A stretch of DNA of 64,000 nucleotides from Hermatobates lingyangjiaoensis (taxonomy: Eukaryota; Arthropoda; Insecta; Hemiptera; Hermatobatidae): the NCBI GenBank assembly GCA_026182355.1, contig JAPFBL010000362.1:124001-188000 (forward strand), in the 5' to 3' direction. This document shows, one piece after another, positions 1 to 10,080 of the stretch. The position numbers and the translations under genes were made by a program. Position 1 is the first letter of the stretch, and every line of letters begins with the position of its first letter. The notes under the pieces were generated by a model that worked only from the letters and a program-made list of their open reading frames with translations, was not told where the DNA came from and did not search any database.

Positions 1-32
1 ATAATATAAATATATATATATATATATATATA

Positions 33-222
33 TGATCAACCACGAGGGAAAACAAGACTAAGATCTTTCAACCGTAACAAGCGGTCTTCGTCAGAGTCAA
101 AAACCCAACTCTGACGAAGACCGCCTGTTACGGTTGAAAGATCTTAGTCATGTTTTCTCATTTCTTATTGTGGTTTGATCATTGATTGTTATTTCACGTG
201 TTTATGTGAAATCTTTTTATAA
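33..222. mobile_element. PLE-A terminal palindrome, copy 1
   Basis: Two copies of the terminal sequence of the Penelope-like element at 830-2660 face each other (centre near 110). Each arm carries GACTCTGACGAAGACCG and TTGAAAGATCTTAGTC. The right arm continues about 35 bases further than the left, to GTGAAATCTTTTT. (TA)n lies on both sides. Confidence 0.8.
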
Positions 223-272
223 TATATATATATAGATATATATATTATATATATATATATATATATATGGAA

Positions 273-339
273 TTAAAGTATGCAGCAGGTTCTGCATTGA
301 CGACCTTTTTGCTGATGGCCTCGATTTTTCTCACTATCA
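273..339 (-). pseudogene. PLE-M ORF start, N-terminal fragment
   Basis: On the minus strand this reads MIVRKIEAISKKVVNAE then AYFNS. Very similar words recur at 18770-18890 and, more diverged, at 56090-56220 (IVNAETAVNF). PLE proteins commonly begin with such a lysine-rich helix before the reverse transcriptase. It stops at a (TA)n tract. Confidence 0.5.
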
Positions 340-635
340 TTCGGTGATGCTGAGGCAACTTCCATATATGCTGGGCCAGAGACATTGAGAAAACCAATAT
401 CAAACAACTTTAATGAAACACAAAAACACTGGGTGGAAACAAGCTTTCGACCACACATTGGTCATCTTCAGGTTACACTACTATTTAATTAATGAATGTT
501 AATATAATTAACTGAAAAGTAATCTTTAAAATTAAACATAACAATTTTAACAGATATAAAACAAACGATACAGCGGGTGAGAGGAAAACAAAGAGCAGGT
601 TCCAGCAGGGTTGCAACACCATACAGGTTTGCCCC
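340..635 (-). mobile_element. PLE-M terminal region between ORF end and next ORF start
   Basis: Lies between a PLE C-terminal fragment (636-787) and a PLE N-terminal fragment (273-339), all in minus orientation. That is the order expected at a head-to-tail junction of two copies. It contains the hammerhead-like core at 441-472. Confidence 0.5.
441..472 (-). ncRNA. Hammerhead-like core motif (PLE-M)
   Basis: On the minus strand: CTGAAGA, then hairpin GACCA-ATGTG-TGGTC, then GAAA. This fits CUGANGA, stem II, GAAA of the hammerhead ribozyme. I could not locate the partner strand with the cleavage site, so activity is not claimed. Confidence 0.45.
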
Positions 636-787
636 TCAATTGCTGTCAACCCTACTGGGCTCTAACTCTCTAACAAATTTAAAGCTATTATCGAAAGTAG
701 TGCTACTTGGGATCACATTGAGGTCATAATTTTGAATGTTGAGGTTGGGGTTGACATCTTTGATATAAAGGGCTTTATCTTTGTCTT
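636..787 (-). pseudogene. PLE-M ORF C-terminal fragment
   Basis: On the minus strand an open frame reads DKALYIKDVNPNLNIQNYD ... ELEPSRVDSN and then stop (tca on plus at 636-638). The ending SRVDSN parallels KRVDS at the end of the PLE-A ORF at 1081, which supports its being the C-terminus of a related PLE endonuclease. It is truncated at the 5' side, where a plus-strand piece (788-820, QEDLLPTYT) abuts. Confidence 0.5.
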
Positions 788-829
788 CAAGAAGATTTGC
801 TGCCCACTTATACTAATATATATATATAT

Positions 830-2660
830 ATATCAATGATCAAACCACAATAAGAAATGGGAAAACAAGACTAAGATCTTTCAACCGTAACAAGCGGTCT
901 TCGTCAGAGTCAAAAACCCAACTGAACACTAGATGCAGAAAACATCTGGTGAGGAGTTGAGAAGAGTGGGAGGGAAGAGTGGTATTTTAAAAGGGTGAAA
1001 GCACAGGAAAGGACTAATGTCCAGAAAGGGATGTTTGGGGAAACAAAGGGGTACAGTAAGAAAAAGTAAAAAACTATCCACTAGCTGTCAACCCTCTTTG
1101 AAGAGGCTATTGCCCTCGTGACGAAAGTATCAAGTTTGAAGAGACCGTTACTAATGTTTATAATATTAGATCTATTAAATTTAATTAGAGACGATTCAAT
1201 AATATTTCTTAACAACATTGATTTTTCATAGGTAATAAATTTAGCTCCTGTCCAATCAATATGATGATTTTCATTTTTTATATGCAAGAATAAGGCACTA
1301 CTGTTTTCCTGTCTACTTACGTTATATTGGTGTTGTTTTACACGTGTTTTTAATGATTTACCAGTTTGACCAATATCAATTTTATGGCAATTTTTGCACG
1401 GAATTTTATAAATACCAGCGGACTCCAATTCTCTTGGAGAGTTTTTTATTAACATATTACCCACGTTATTACGATTAGAAAACACTATATTAAAATCAAG
1501 TTGTTTGGCTAATCTTGGAAGGGGGTCCAATGATTCGTGGTATGGCAAAACTATAGAATTTGATAATAAAAGGAGCTCTTTTGAAGTATTAGAGAAAGTT
1601 GTTTTAGCACCCTTCAAAGCTAAATCGATATAAGAAGAGGGGTATTTTAATGAAAGGGCAATTGACCTAATGTTATTAATCTCTTCATTAAGAAATTCTG
1701 GAGAGGAAACTCTTAAAGCTCTCAAAAACATATTTCTAAAAACAGAAATTTTAACATTTTTTGGATGCGATGAATAAAAATGAACGTATGCAAGTACATT
1801 CGTAGGTTTTCTATATACACTAAAGCGTAACTCATTAGGTAACCTATGGATCAGGACATCTAAGAAGGGCAAATTACCACTTATTTCTTCTTCCATTGTG
1901 AATTTGATTGTCGGCACTAATGAATTCAATTTTGTTAGGAAATCAACTTTATTTAAAGAATTGGGACAAATGCAAAGAATATCGTCAACATATCTATACC
2001 ATTTAACATTTTTGGGCAAAATTGAGCTTAACATTTTACTCTCAAAAAACTCCATATATAAATTACTTAGGAGGGGGGATAAACAGTTACCCATAGCAAG
2101 ACCAAATTTTTGTATATAATAATTATTTTCAAATTGAAAATGACAATCTACCACACATAACTTAATTAACTCTATTATAGTGGTAGATGGAAGGGGAAGG
2201 GAATAATTAATTAATTCCTCCTGGAGTAAGCTCAACAGATCAGTTACAGGTACATTCGTAAAAAGAGACTTCACATCGAAACTGATTAATCTATAATTTT
2301 TGTTCGTGTTGACGCTTTTTAATTTTTTAATTAAATCTACATTGTTTTTTATATGGCTGCCTGAAATTTTTCCAATTAAGGGGCTTAAAATACTTACTAA
2401 CCATTTGGACAAGCCATATGATGCCGAACCAACCGAACTCACAATTAAACGTATTGGGTAATTATCTTTATGTGTCTTGATCAACCCGTACATATATGGC
2501 AAAGAAGGGGATTTTGATATAAATTTAGTAATAAGTTCGGGTTGATTTTTTAAGATAGTTTTAATTTTTTTATTAAATGAACTATTGACCCTTTCCAAAG
2601 GATTAGACCTTAACTTTTTATACACTTAAGTGTTAAGTGTTTATGTGAAATCTTTATATA
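830..2660 (-). mobile_element. Penelope-like retroelement PLE-A, 5'-truncated copy
   Basis: Minus-strand element. The ORF (1081-2625) is followed by a 3' UTR of about 250 bases that ends with the terminal repeat found elsewhere in the window (829-925). At the other end the ORF is cut off by gtgtttatgtgaaatctt, the outer edge of the same terminal repeat. Both sides run into (TA)n. A full PLE usually encodes about 200 or more residues before the point where this one starts. Confidence 0.88.
1081..2625 (-). CDS. PLE-A reverse transcriptase + GIY-YIG endonuclease, N-terminally truncated
   Basis: About 514 codons are open with no internal stop. Numbering from the first codon of the frame (a GTG, not a real start; a stop codon lies directly upstream): RT motif FDVKSLFTNVP near 116-126, GLAMGNCLSPLLSNLY near 175-190, YVDD at 212-215 (catalytic aspartates), and LPFLDVL near 252-258. 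This order is that of Penelope-type RTs. Then comes a GIY-YIG endonuclease: GIY at 404-406, a C-x2-C-H linker at 410-414, DIGQTG at 417-422, R428 in LKTRVKQH, and E477. The second block normally reads YIG; here the Y is D, which may weaken nuclease function. The protein would make cDNA at a nicked target. It lacks the N-terminal part upstream of the RT, so it is probably not autonomous as it stands. Absence of stops suggests recent insertion. Confidence 0.9.
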   Translation of the reverse strand: MYKKLRSNPLERVNSSFNKKIKTILKNQPELITKFISKSPSLPYMYGLIKTHKDNYPIRLIVSSVGSASYGLSKWLVSILSPLIGKISGSHIKNNVDLIKKLKSVNTNKNYRLISFDVKSLFTNVPVTDLLSLLQEELINYSLPLPSTTIIELIKLCVVDCHFQFENNYYIQKFGLAMGNCLSPLLSNLYMEFFESKMLSSILPKNVKWYRYVDDILCICPNSLNKVDFLTKLNSLVPTIKFTMEEEISGNLPFLDVLIHRLPNELRFSVYRKPTNVLAYVHFYSSHPKNVKISVFRNMFLRALRVSSPEFLNEEINNIRSIALSLKYPSSYIDLALKGAKTTFSNTSKELLLLSNSIVLPYHESLDPLPRLAKQLDFNIVFSNRNNVGNMLIKNSPRELESAGIYKIPCKNCHKIDIGQTGKSLKTRVKQHQYNVSRQENSSALFLHIKNENHHIDWTGAKFITYEKSMLLRNIIESSLIKFNRSNIINISNGLFKLDTFVTRAIASSKRVDS

Positions 2661-3103
2661 TATATATAATATGTAACTTATTATGGCCATGTTGAATATT
2701 GAAAGGGTTTTTAACATTTGAATGCTTTAAACTAAATATCACCCTAAAATGAATTAGTGAAAAGGATTGGTCTTTAATTCTGTTAAATGGTCAATAAAAC
2801 TAGTAAAAAAAAAGAAAAAAAAAAGGGTGTAAAGTGGGCTTTTAGGAGAGACTAATTGGAAAAGAGTGCTTTTGATGAAGCTGCTTACGGGGGAAATAAA
2901 AATGTATGGGCAGTCAGCAACTCGTTAAGCCACTCAACCTGCGCCCTGCCAGAATACATTAGTGTAATCCTTTAATCTCACTAATATCTATTTTCAATGT
3001 AATTCTTTTCATCGATTCCTTTTTTTTTCTTTTTTTGAACTCATTCGAATACATTGTTTATTTACGAAATCTGGTTACTTATGTAAAAATTTTCAACCAT
3101 TTA

Positions 3104-3105
<2 letters not shown>
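2661..3105. other. Intergenic or upstream sequence, nothing recognised
   Basis: AT-rich with short A and T runs. I see no repeat shared with the rest of the window and no coding signal. Confidence 0.4.

Positions 3106-3154
<49 letters not shown>
3106..3154. repeat. (TA)n microsatellite
   Basis: Long TA dinucleotide run, typical of the flanks of inverted-repeat elements in this window. Confidence 0.9.
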
Positions 3155-3160
<6 letters not shown>

Positions 3161-3161
3161 A

Positions 3162-3274
3162 ACAAAGTGAAATTATATCAGGACTCAGTCAGTTTTTTAA
3201 GTTCAAATATATATATATATAATAAAAGTTTTTCAGGTACCTGAAGTACTGTCCGAGTCCCGATTCACTTTGTA
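3162..3274. repeat. Inverted-repeat family C, copy 1
   Basis: Arms begin AAAGTGAA and end TTCACTTT. Inside are caggactcagtcag and ggtacctgaa with (TA)n in the centre. Related pieces lie at 3638-3690, 4256-4402, 4506-4625, 42237-42365 and 56769-56870. Confidence 0.6.
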
Positions 3275-3289
3275 TAATATATGTATATA

Positions 3290-3515
3290 TGATCAAACCA
3301 CAATAAGATATGGGAAAATAAAACTAAGATCTTTCAACCGTAACAAGCGGTCTTCGTCAGAGCCAAAAACCCAACTGATCATATACTGTTCAGTTGGGTT
3401 TTTGACTCTGACGATAACCACTTGTTACGGTTGAAAGATCTTAGTCTTGTTTTCCCATTTCTTATTGTGGTTTGATCATTGATTGTTATTTCACGTGTTT
3501 ATGTGAAATCTTTTT
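3290..3515. mobile_element. PLE-A terminal palindrome, copy 2
   Basis: Head-to-head arms of the PLE-A terminus with centre near 3388. Only the right arm has the extension TTTCACGTGTTTATGTGAAA. (TA)n lies on both sides. Confidence 0.8.
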
Positions 3516-3528
3516 ATATATATAAACT

Positions 3529-3612
3529 ATTTTGGCACAAAGAACACTCAGAAATGAAACAGAAACTCACTACTATATTTCGATGTCCTCATCATGAGGA
3601 AGATAGAAACGA
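3529..3612 (-). repeat. PLE-like end, family J
   Basis: Minus strand includes ATGATGAGGACATCGAAATA, close to the sequence at 48340-48370. It is bounded by (TA)n. Confidence 0.45.
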
Positions 3613-3637
3613 CTCGCAGAAAAAGACGATATATATA

Positions 3638-3690
3638 TAAACAAAGTGTAATTTTATCAGGAATCAGTCAGTTTTTTAAGTTCAAATATG
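3638..3690. repeat. Family C fragment
   Basis: Repeats the left arm of family C (tcagtcagttttttaagttc) without the right arm. Confidence 0.5.
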
Positions 3691-3712
3691 TATATAATGT
3701 ATATATATATAA

Positions 3713-3823
3713 ACTCAAAAATTGTTATTGACCTCTTCTATTCTATTCACTGTTTCGTTATTGAGGGCTAGGTCAAATAATAATTTGACCTAGCCCTCAA
3801 TAACGAAACAGTGAATATATATA
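3713..3823. repeat. Family B inverted repeat, short copy
   Basis: Arms tattcactgtttcgttattg / caataacgaaacagtgaata enclose a short centre. It is an internally deleted form of the element at 3835-4231. Confidence 0.7.
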
Positions 3824-3834
3824 TATATATATAT

Positions 3835-4231
3835 AAACTCAAAAAATTGTTATTGACCTCTTCTATTCTATTCACTGTTTCGTTATTGAGGGCTAGGTCA
3901 AATAAAAGAAAATAAACTCCTTTCTAGGCCGACGTTTCGATGTATTTGTACAAAATCTTCAGGGCTACAATTAGAGTAAGACTATAATACATTTATCAAA
4001 ACAATCTACAACTCATATAGAGAAATAACACACACTTTTGTTATAACCAACAGATACATACAAAAGTGTGTGTTATTTCTCTATGTGAGTTGTAGATTGT
4101 TTTGATAAATGTATTATAGTCTTACTCTAATTGTAGCCCTGAAGATGATGTACAAATACATCGAAACGTCGGCCTAGAAAGGAGTTTATTTTCTTTTATT
4201 TGACCTAGCCCTCAATAACGAAACAGTGAAT
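3835..4231. mobile_element. Family B palindromic PLE end (about 400 bp)
   Basis: A near-perfect palindrome with arms of about 180 bases centred near 4045, ending (TA)n on each side. The right arm carries CTGAAGA, hairpin GATGTA-CAAA-TACATC and GAAACGTCGG, the style of a PLE terminus. A partner copy lies at 56360-56569. Confidence 0.65.
4139..4172 (+). ncRNA. Hammerhead-like core motif (family B)
   Basis: CTGAAGA, stem GATGTA / TACATC with CAAA loop, then GAAAC. The mirror arm at 3934-3966 carries a damaged version. Confidence 0.45.
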
Positions 4232-4255
4232 ATATATATATATGTATATAAATAA

Positions 4256-4308
4256 ATAAAGTGAAAATATATCAGGACTCAGTCAGTTTTTTAAGTTCAA
4301 ATATATAT

Positions 4309-4350
<42 letters not shown>

Positions 4351-4402
4351 AAAGTTTTTCAGGTACCTGAAGAACTGATTCAGTACAGATTCACTTTTAT
4401 TT
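4256..4402. repeat. Family C inverted repeat, copy 2
   Basis: Arms aagtgaa... and ...ttcactt with a (TA)n centre; same internal words as 3162-3274. Confidence 0.6.
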
Positions 4403-4435
4403 TGTTTCTTCTTCAGGGTCAATACTTTTATCTAC

Positions 4436-4506
<71 letters not shown>

Positions 4507-4508
4507 TA
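4436..4508. repeat. (TA)n microsatellite
   Basis: Two long TA runs with a single interruption. Confidence 0.9.
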
Positions 4509-4625
4509 GGACTGGGTCAGTTCTTCTGGTTCAAATTAAAATCTCATCGCCAACTTTTCGGTTTTTTTATTTAAAACCTCTTTCATATGCAGAAGTATAA
4601 AATTTTGAAACAGAAAAACTAAAGT
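4509..4625. repeat. Family C variant, long arm
   Basis: Shares gtcagttcttctggttcaaa, tttaaaacct and gcagaagtataaa with 42237-42365. Likely the same retroelement end with a different internal piece. Confidence 0.5.
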
Positions 4626-4639
4626 AGTGCACAAAGGAA

Positions 4640-4780
4640 GCAATCGTTTCAGGGTAACAATAGGTACACAGTAAATAGAAAAACACACTTACGCCCACTA
4701 CTTTTTGGTTTAACCGTCATCAGGAGAGAAGAGACAGGAACACCAAGCGCAGTTGCGAAGCGACGGTTAGAGACCGTTAT
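4640..4780 (-). repeat. PLE-like end, family D
   Basis: Minus strand carries CCTGATGACGGTTAAACCAA (about 4708-4724), again CTGATGA followed by a small hairpin. Bounded on the right by (TA)n. Confidence 0.4.
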
Positions 4781-4789
4781 ATATATATA

Positions 4790-5858
4790 TATTATGTTAT
4801 TTTGTTAATAGTATATTATATGAAAAATAAATAAAAATCAATTAAATTATTTTTAAAAAAATATAAATATTTAAAAAATAAAATAATAATAAATTCATCA
4901 TGTTTAAATTGAAAAAGTGTTCTTATTTTCTTTTGAATGGTTTACTGAACCCTGCCAGAGGCTATCGAAAAAGGAATAAAGGACAATTGTGTCCCGAGGG
5001 CGCTCCGTTTGACACCCTTGTTTTACAACGTAAAATCAATACGAGTACATCACTTTCATTTGATGTTTTAACTGTCATATAACATGTAGAGTAAAATAGT
5101 TAATATATTATCTGTCATATATAATTTAATTATACTATTAATAGATTTGTTTTTTTTTTTTGTAGATAATATCTGATAAAATAAAATAATAATGTTTTTA
5201 GAAATGTTCAATGACATTGAATGATAGAAAATGTTACTTTCATTCGATTCAATGGGTTGATTGTGATTATGATGTGGGTATGTACCAATCTCATCTAATG
5301 ATTCATTGTTCAATGACAATAATAATAATATGAATAATTCATTAAATTTCTGTATGCTGGCTATTCATCACCCTATAATATATCGTACCCTTCCTGGCGG
5401 CTATCATTTCCGCTCTCCTAGGTCAGTACTCCAGTAATATGTAAGTTGTATATTCATTCATATCAGCGATTGTCAAGCATTTTTTCGTCACAGCACACTC
5501 TTAATCATTTTAAAACTTGGCGCCACACTAACAATTAGATAACTTAAAAAAAAAATTGTTAATTAACTGTTGTACCTATAATACGATATATTTTGTAAAA
5601 ATAGCAGACGATACTAATTTTTAATGAAATATAAAGTAAAATAGGATTAAAAAGTAAATAAAATGTATATTTAATAATAAATTACAAACTACATTTAATG
5701 CGATCTTTGAGGGTTTAAAAACGACTTTAATAAAAGACTCACATGTTCAAAAACAGACAAGCTTTCGACCATTATCAACAACAACAACAACAATACATCA
5801 TCCCCCATCATCATCGTCGTCAGTGTAGTATATAGTATATCGTATAGTATACAGAAAG
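4790..5858. other. Mostly unique AT-rich sequence
   Basis: No gene supported. At 5464-5498 cagcgattgtcaagc...cacagcacac resembles a terminus of a hAT-type element, but I find no partner end. Confidence 0.4.
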
Positions 5859-5859
5859 C

Positions 5860-6475
5860 AAACAGTTTAATTAACACTTTACTCAAGTAAAAAAAAGACA
5901 CCAGAGTCCACATAAAAACAGAGCCAGAGCGTACAACAAGCCATCATCATCATATAGTATATCTTTCTATAGATACTTTACATTACTCAAGTAATAAAAA
6001 AAAAGAAACCACTGTCCACCTAAAAACAGAGCCAGAGCGTACAACAAGCCATCATCATCATATAGTATATCTTTCTATAGATACTTTTCATTACTCAAGT
6101 AATAAAAAAAAAGAAACCACTGTCCACCTAAAAACAGATCCAGAGCGTACAACAAGCCATCATCATCATATAGTATATCTTTCTATAGATACTTTACATT
6201 ACTCAAGTAATAAAAAAAAAGAAACCACTGTCCACCTAAAAACAGAGCCAGAGAGTACAACAAGCCATCATCATCATATAGTATATCTTTCTATAGATAC
6301 TTTACATTACTCAAGTAATAAAAAAAAAGAAACCACTGTCCACCTAAAAACAGAGCCAGAGCGTACAACAAGCCATCATCATCATATAGTATATCTTTCT
6401 ATAGATACTTTACATTACCCAAGTAATAAAACAAGACACCACTGTCCACCTAAAAACAGAGCCAAAGAGTCTTTG
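5860..6475. repeat. 108-bp tandem repeat array
   Basis: The word agccatcatcatcatatag starts at 5939, 6047, 6155, 6263 and 6371, exactly 108 bases apart. Units contain actcaagtaataa and accactgtccacctaaaaac. About five and a half copies, nearly identical, with a diverged first part. Confidence 0.9.
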
Positions 6476-6636
6476 GAAGTGTGAAAACAAAAATTTATAA
6501 GATAGTACTCTATAAAAAGTCGTGTCAAAATGAATTGGACGTCACTGCACTAAACAATTGTAATATACATATGTTATGTAATTATTATATGTATTTCTTT
6601 ACATATAATAATATAAGTTTATATTAATATAAATTT

Positions 6637-7153
6637 GAAGGGGTTCTTCAGGATTTTGGACATAAATATACAACTCCTGATTATAAGCCGACGTTTTGCC
6701 AAAAGTTGTTTGGCATTTTCAAGGCTAAAAAACAATTATTAACGACATAAGTAAAGCAAGATAAATACATCCACGGATACCAACCTACGAAAATCAAACT
6801 AAACAAACAAAACATTCGGTAACAAGAGAACCACAAAAGGATAATAAAATACCTAGTGTTATATTCATTATTTAAAAACAGACATTTGTTGTTTAAACCT
6901 AATTACTTATTATTAATTATTCAGAACACCAAAACCCGATTTTCAAACAGGTAAGCACACTATTACAAAACTAATTCTGGGAGCATACCTCTATACAGAG
7001 CATTAAATCAAAACACACAGACAGTAACAAACACAGAAAATTACAAAACAATGAAAAAAGAATGAATGAACTTTTGGCGAAACGTCGGCTTATAATCAGG
7101 AGTTCTATGTTTATGACCAAAATCCTCAAGAAGCCCTTCTGTGAATTTGAAAT
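6637..7153. mobile_element. Family K foldback element (about 517 bp)
   Basis: Outer arms of about 66 bases: the left contains actcctgattataagccgac, the right contains its complement near 7085-7105. The right arm has TTTTGGCGAAACGTCGG, a PLE-style end. The centre (about 390 bases) is unique. Confidence 0.6.
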
Positions 7154-7195
7154 ATCAGTGGTCGAGAAGTAATATCAATATATTAATATAATATA

Positions 7196-7378
7196 AAAAG
7201 ATATTCACATAAACACGTGAAATAACAATCAATGATTAAACCACAATAAGAAATGGGAAAACAAGACTAAGATCTTTCAACTGTAACAAGCGGTCTTCGT
7301 CAGTTGGGTTTTTGATTCAATTGATTGAAAGATCTTAGCCTTGTTTTCCCATTTGTTATTGTGGTTTGATCATTGATT
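7196..7378. mobile_element. PLE-A terminal palindrome, copy 3
   Basis: Here the left arm carries the extension (cacataaacacgtgaaataa) and the right arm is the short one, the opposite polarity to copies 1 and 2. The centre is partly deleted. It ends about 125 bases before exon 1. Confidence 0.75.
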
Positions 7379-7502
7379 AATATAATATAGGTGTATATTA
7401 ACATTGGTTTTCGACGAAGAAATATGAAGTTGCCATTGATTTTTCAGGTGTTTTTATTTGTGACATTTTCCGTAACGGCAGGTTTTTTTTTTTTGTTGAC
7501 AG

Positions 7503-7671
7503 GGAGAGAGGTGATGCTGTGGTCCACATGTTTGGACCTATGGAGGCTGGACCTCGACTTCGAGAGATCACTAACGTGATGATGGAGAACGCAGCCGTGG
7601 GTGACGTGGCTCTTCATCACATCAGTTACCCTCAACACGCTTTCCTTCAGGAGCGACCTCTGGCAATCATC
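7503..7671 (+). CDS. Internal exon 1 of an Ig-domain protein gene (extracellular segment of unknown fold)
   Basis: A 169-base exon follows a T-rich tract ending in ttgacag and is followed by the donor gtaagt. Read with one leading base, it gives 56 codons with no stop, and ends in phase 0. The peptide includes DAVVHMFGPMEAGP, EITNVMMENAAVGDVALHH and a run ending RPLAII. It has no cysteine and no motif I can name. Its position directly before an Ig domain, and its alternating hydrophobic pattern, would suit a SEA-like or similar extracellular module, but that is inference. It joins in frame to the exon at 18530. Base composition is clearly more GC-rich than the flanking intron, as expected for coding sequence. 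A Penelope-type palindrome ends only about 125 bases upstream of the acceptor. The two bases completing its first codon must come from an exon outside the window. Confidence 0.75.
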
Positions 7672-7835
7672 GTAAGTCCTGCATACAAATAGCCATATTC
7701 TTAGTCATTTCAGAAGGCTTTACAATAACTACAGAAATATACGCTTTGAAATTGATTGTGATGTATGATGGAGAATTTCAAAAAAAAAAATTACGTCACT
7801 ACATAAAAGAGCTTCATGTTTTCTTTTTTATTGTT

Positions 7836-7943
7836 TAAACCGATGCCTTAACAGGTGATAACATCATCCATTTACCGAATTTATGTTCGGCGATTTTACA
7901 TTGAGAGTCCTAAATTTTGCTTGAGTTAGGCAAGATGTTTGGC
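7836..7943 (-). mobile_element. SINE 3' fragment, tail type 2
   Basis: Matches the last third of the tRNA-derived SINE: attgtttaaaccgat at the tail side and tgagttaggcaa at the body side. Confidence 0.65.
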
Positions 7944-8521
7944 AAGTATATAGTATATATTTGGTATTGGTATTTGGTATATATACTATATACTGACTTG
8001 ATATTTGGCAAGTATTTGCATCACGTAGGTAGTTGGTATTCGTTTTGAGGAAGGAACGTTAAAAGAAACATTTTAAATTAAATAATTTAACTTTCGTAAC
8101 AACACCACTTTCTTAGGGGACTCTAACTACAAGTTAAACACAAACGTGCAGTTATAGCGTAGTTATTTAAGTTATTATAAATGTATTCGTTATAGGAACG
8201 AGACTTTTTGTTTTTTTATTGTTTAAACCGATCCCCTAACGCGTGATAACATCAGCCGTTTACCGGCTTTTGTTTGATCGTTGATTCTACAGATTGGGAG
8301 TCCTAAATTTTACCTAACTCAGGTGCATTTTGAGATATGAATCTTTAACGAGTACCTGACATCGTAAAGGCTCGGGACCGAAGGCTTAACGCCCTCTCTG
8401 ACGGAGGACATACTCAGATTTATTTACCTCCAGCGTGAATAAATCGAGGGCCAGGTGGGGGATCAAACTCCGGGCTACCAGCCCAAAGGTGTGTGCGTTA
8501 CCACTGAGCTAACCTGGCCCC
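7930..8521 (-). mobile_element. Composite SINE + 250-bp segment X (minus copy)
   Basis: SINE at 8209-8521 (minus) followed on its tail side by segment X (7944-8208). The same SINE+X join occurs in plus orientation at 29342-29903. Both have cgttcttataacg and caaatacttgccaaatatca in X. Confidence 0.7.
8209..8521 (-). mobile_element. tRNA-derived SINE, near full length, tail type 2
   Basis: Reverse complement begins GGGGCCAGGTTAGCTCAGTG (A box), then GGAGTTTGATCCCCCACC (B box) and CTGGCCCTCGATTTATTCAC, the conserved body, and ends ggtttaaacaata with an A-rich tail. Confidence 0.8.
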
Positions 8522-8557
8522 TTAAATGTTACCTAAGTCAAGTAATTTAGATTATGT

Positions 8558-8645
8558 ATCTAAACCAAGTGGTTAGCCTTGGCATCGAACCCCGGATCTA
8601 GCATTCAGAAGTGAACACACAAGCAATTAAGCTACCCTGGACTCT
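8558..8645 (-). mobile_element. SINE head fragment
   Basis: Minus strand has gtccagggtagctt and ccggggttcgatgcc, an A and B box, but no body. Confidence 0.5.
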
Positions 8646-8839
8646 AAAAGAATATACGAGTATGCTTAAACTTATATCGATTTATGAGACTGTCAAGTTT
8701 ATGCTAAGAGATAGTGTCTTTTTTTCTTTTTGTCTTTATTAAGATCAATTGGGTAAAAACCAGTTTTTTAAATCATTACTTGTGCAATCCGTAATTGTGT
8801 TCTTTTTACTCATTCTGAGGTAAAATGGATAAACAAACA

Positions 8840-8966
8840 AAAGTCTCCACACAAATGAAGTTTTATTCAACAACAACAACGAGTTTCGAACACTTTGTGT
8901 TCATCCTTTGGTGTCTTCCTGTTGATGAACGAACACAAAGTGTTCAAAAAAACTTCATTTGTGTGG
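8840..8966. mobile_element. Family L foldback element
   Basis: Arms gtctccacacaaatgaagtt and its complement. The inner part has GAACAC-AAA-GTGTTC beside TGTTGATGA, a diverged hammerhead-like core. Related copies: 16333-16410, 21410-21785, 37619-38046, 44500-44705, 62300-62660. Confidence 0.6.
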
Positions 8967-8969
8967 ACC

Positions 8970-9944
8970 AGTTTTTTTAATAATTTCCATGAGTTGTGTG
9001 TTTTGATGGTTGATTGTTCATGAAATATAATGGCAGAGTTGTAATTTTTGAGGAATGTTCTGTCCACAGCATTTGTTCACTCCAGGCTATTAAATACTGA
9101 GGAATGCAGCAGTGGAAGGTGTCATACAATAGCACTGGAGAGACCATCAAACCAGAGTCTTTCCCCACTGATGATTAAATGTTCCTCATAAATCTTTCAC
9201 AGTTTTCATTTTTCGATTGCTCTTAATATTGGTAGTCTTTTTTTGTCTATAGAGAAGTCAGCTCGCCTAAATGTGCACATTTATTTTCCACGGTCTGCGC
9301 CAACTTTTATTTGCATTACACCGATTTTTAAGGCTAGATTCAACAAGACTCTGCAAGCACTCTTAGGAAATAATGATTATCCTTTGAGCTAAAACCGAAT
9401 AAATCATTTTTCATATTATCATCCAGTTAAACCCTACTTCAAAAGTAATTAAGTGAAGTTTTGACATTGATGTTTAATTCATGAGTGCAATAATTTAAAA
9501 ATGACTCTTTAAAATAGTAGAGTTAAATCACTGGATTTTAAATCACACAGCTATCTATCATACTCTCGAAACCCTGTTGGTTTTATTAAGAGCAATTTGT
9601 ACAACATTACAACAAAATTTTTGCATACCAATATAGATATGAGTGGGATAATATCTTAGAGGACCTTGAATAAATAATGAAAGAAATTAATGCAGAAATG
9701 AAAGAGTTTTGTGCTTTTTGATTTTGGACCAGAAATACTGGAATGAACTAAGCAGGCGGGTAAAATGTGTTTTTTTTTACAATCTCAATAGTACTTAACG
9801 GTGGCTTGCCCACTTGAAGTTACCACACTAGTTGAAAAACGTTCAGGTAACTTTTTTTTTAAAACATTTTTATACAAAAAAACTGGTGGAAATAGTTCTT
9901 TTGGAATGATTTTACTGTATCGTTAAAGTTTTATATACGACAAA
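8970..9944. other. Intron sequence, nothing recognised
   Basis: AT-rich, no inverted or tandem structure that I can see and no exon with usable borders. Confidence 0.4.
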
Positions 9945-10080
9945 TCTATATAAATAAAAGAATGATTTTGTCTGTACATTGCTTAGAACTGACCCATTTT
10001 AAATTTTCTTTACGCTTCATACATTGGAAAAACCGAATCCACCTTTAGAAAAATTTCTATCGGTTTGTCTGCAAAATTTA

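Noticed and set aside
4261..4500. Open frame rich in Y and I
   Set aside because: Translation of (TA)n microsatellite.
7391..7500. Signal-peptide-like frame MKLPLIFQVFLFVTFSVTAG just before exon 1
   Set aside because: It is in a different frame from the exon and only about 20 bases separate it from the acceptor, too short for an intron. Probably chance in T-rich sequence.
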